A stretch of DNA of 64,000 nt from Perognathus longimembris pacificus (taxonomy: Eukaryota > Chordata > Mammalia > Rodentia > Heteromyidae): positions 40,491,832-40,555,831 of the forward strand of contig NC_063172.1 of the NCBI RefSeq assembly GCF_023159225.1, in the 5' to 3' direction. The notes under the pieces were generated by a model. That model saw only the letters and a list, made by a program, of their open reading frames with translations. It ran no database searches and was not told the DNA's origin. Shown in pieces: positions 63,740-64,000 of this stretch. Position 1 is the stretch's first letter. Every line of letters starts with the position of its first letter. Both the position numbers and the translations under genes were made by a program.

Positions 63740-63980
63740 TATGTGTGTTGGTATTTGTGGTTCATGACTGTAATTCCAGCAACTCAGGAAGTGGAGATTT
63801 GATGATTGAGATTTGAAGCCAGCCAGGGCAGGAAAGTCTGTGAGATTTTTTAAACTCCAATTAACTACTCAGAAAAAGCTGGAAGTCGCCCTATGGCTCA
63901 AAGTGGTAGAGTGCTAGCTAGCCTTGAACCAAAGAAACTCAGAGACAGCATTCAGGCCCCAAGTACAAGCCAGGCACACA
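63740..63980 (+). mobile_element. Composite B1-like/ID-like SINE
   Basis: Sense copy. The B1-like part is GGTTCATGACTGTAATTCCA ... GAAGCCAGCCAGGGCAGG. The linker is AACTCCAATTAACTACTCAG. The ID-like part is GCTGGAAGTCGCCCTATGGC ... GGCCCCAAGTACAAG, followed by a CA-rich end. It shows the order of parts in this family. Confidence 0.85.
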
Positions 63981-64000
63981 CATAAACAAACATGTACACA

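Overview
This is mammalian nuclear DNA, almost certainly from a rodent. It is AT-rich and holds no bacterial-type gene packing. Long stretches lack real open reading frames, and L1 (LINE-1) and SINE copies of many ages take up most of the second half. Two SINE classes recur. One is a dimer of ID-like (tRNA-derived) monomers; the other is a composite of a B1-like left part and an ID-like right part. From memory this combination fits the Geomyoidea (kangaroo rats, pocket mice, pocket gophers), but the genus cannot be fixed from the window alone.

The one functional protein-coding feature I can support is a RALYL exon on the minus strand at 34387-34665. It carries the start codon and most of an RNA-recognition motif, with a consensus donor and a credible acceptor. 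The rest of the window is therefore best read as RALYL intron sequence or RALYL 5' flank. The flanks of the exon (about 31.4-38.5 kb) are the most repeat-poor part of the window.

Layout. 1-3.6 kb: unique DNA, one SINE, one L1 tail. 3.6-5.7 kb: a twin-primed (internally inverted) L1 with target-site duplication, itself interrupted by a SINE. 5.7-18.9 kb: mostly unique DNA with microsatellites, a complete solo LTR (8020-8446), old SINEs, a diverged 190-bp direct repeat and a probable MaLR LTR. 18.9-19.9 kb: inverted L1 tails and a SINE. 23.1-25.5 kb: an L1 tail, an RPS25 processed pseudogene and an unusual internally repeated element with an A-rich tail. 25.5-30.2 kb: stacked L1s, including one inserted in another with a 16-bp duplication. 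31.4-38.5 kb: the RALYL exon and quiet intron. 39.85-48.1 kb: a full-length but dead L1 (+) bracketed by a 14-bp duplication. 48.9-54.85 kb: a younger, nearly full-length L1 (-) that has lost its 3' end. 54.9-59.1 kb: further nested L1s and a SINE split by an L1 tail. 61.1-62.35 kb: a second twin-primed L1. The end of the window is unique DNA plus one SINE.

No new enzymatic system is present. The observations most worth checking are structural: (i) two independent L1 copies join the same two ORF2 positions about 570 bp apart, one as an inversion and one as a direct duplication; (ii) further L1 breakpoints fall close to one of those positions; (iii) two nearly full-length L1s lie tail to tail and form a very large inverted repeat; (iv) there are candidate 3' transductions; and (v) there is an unidentified tandem-unit element.
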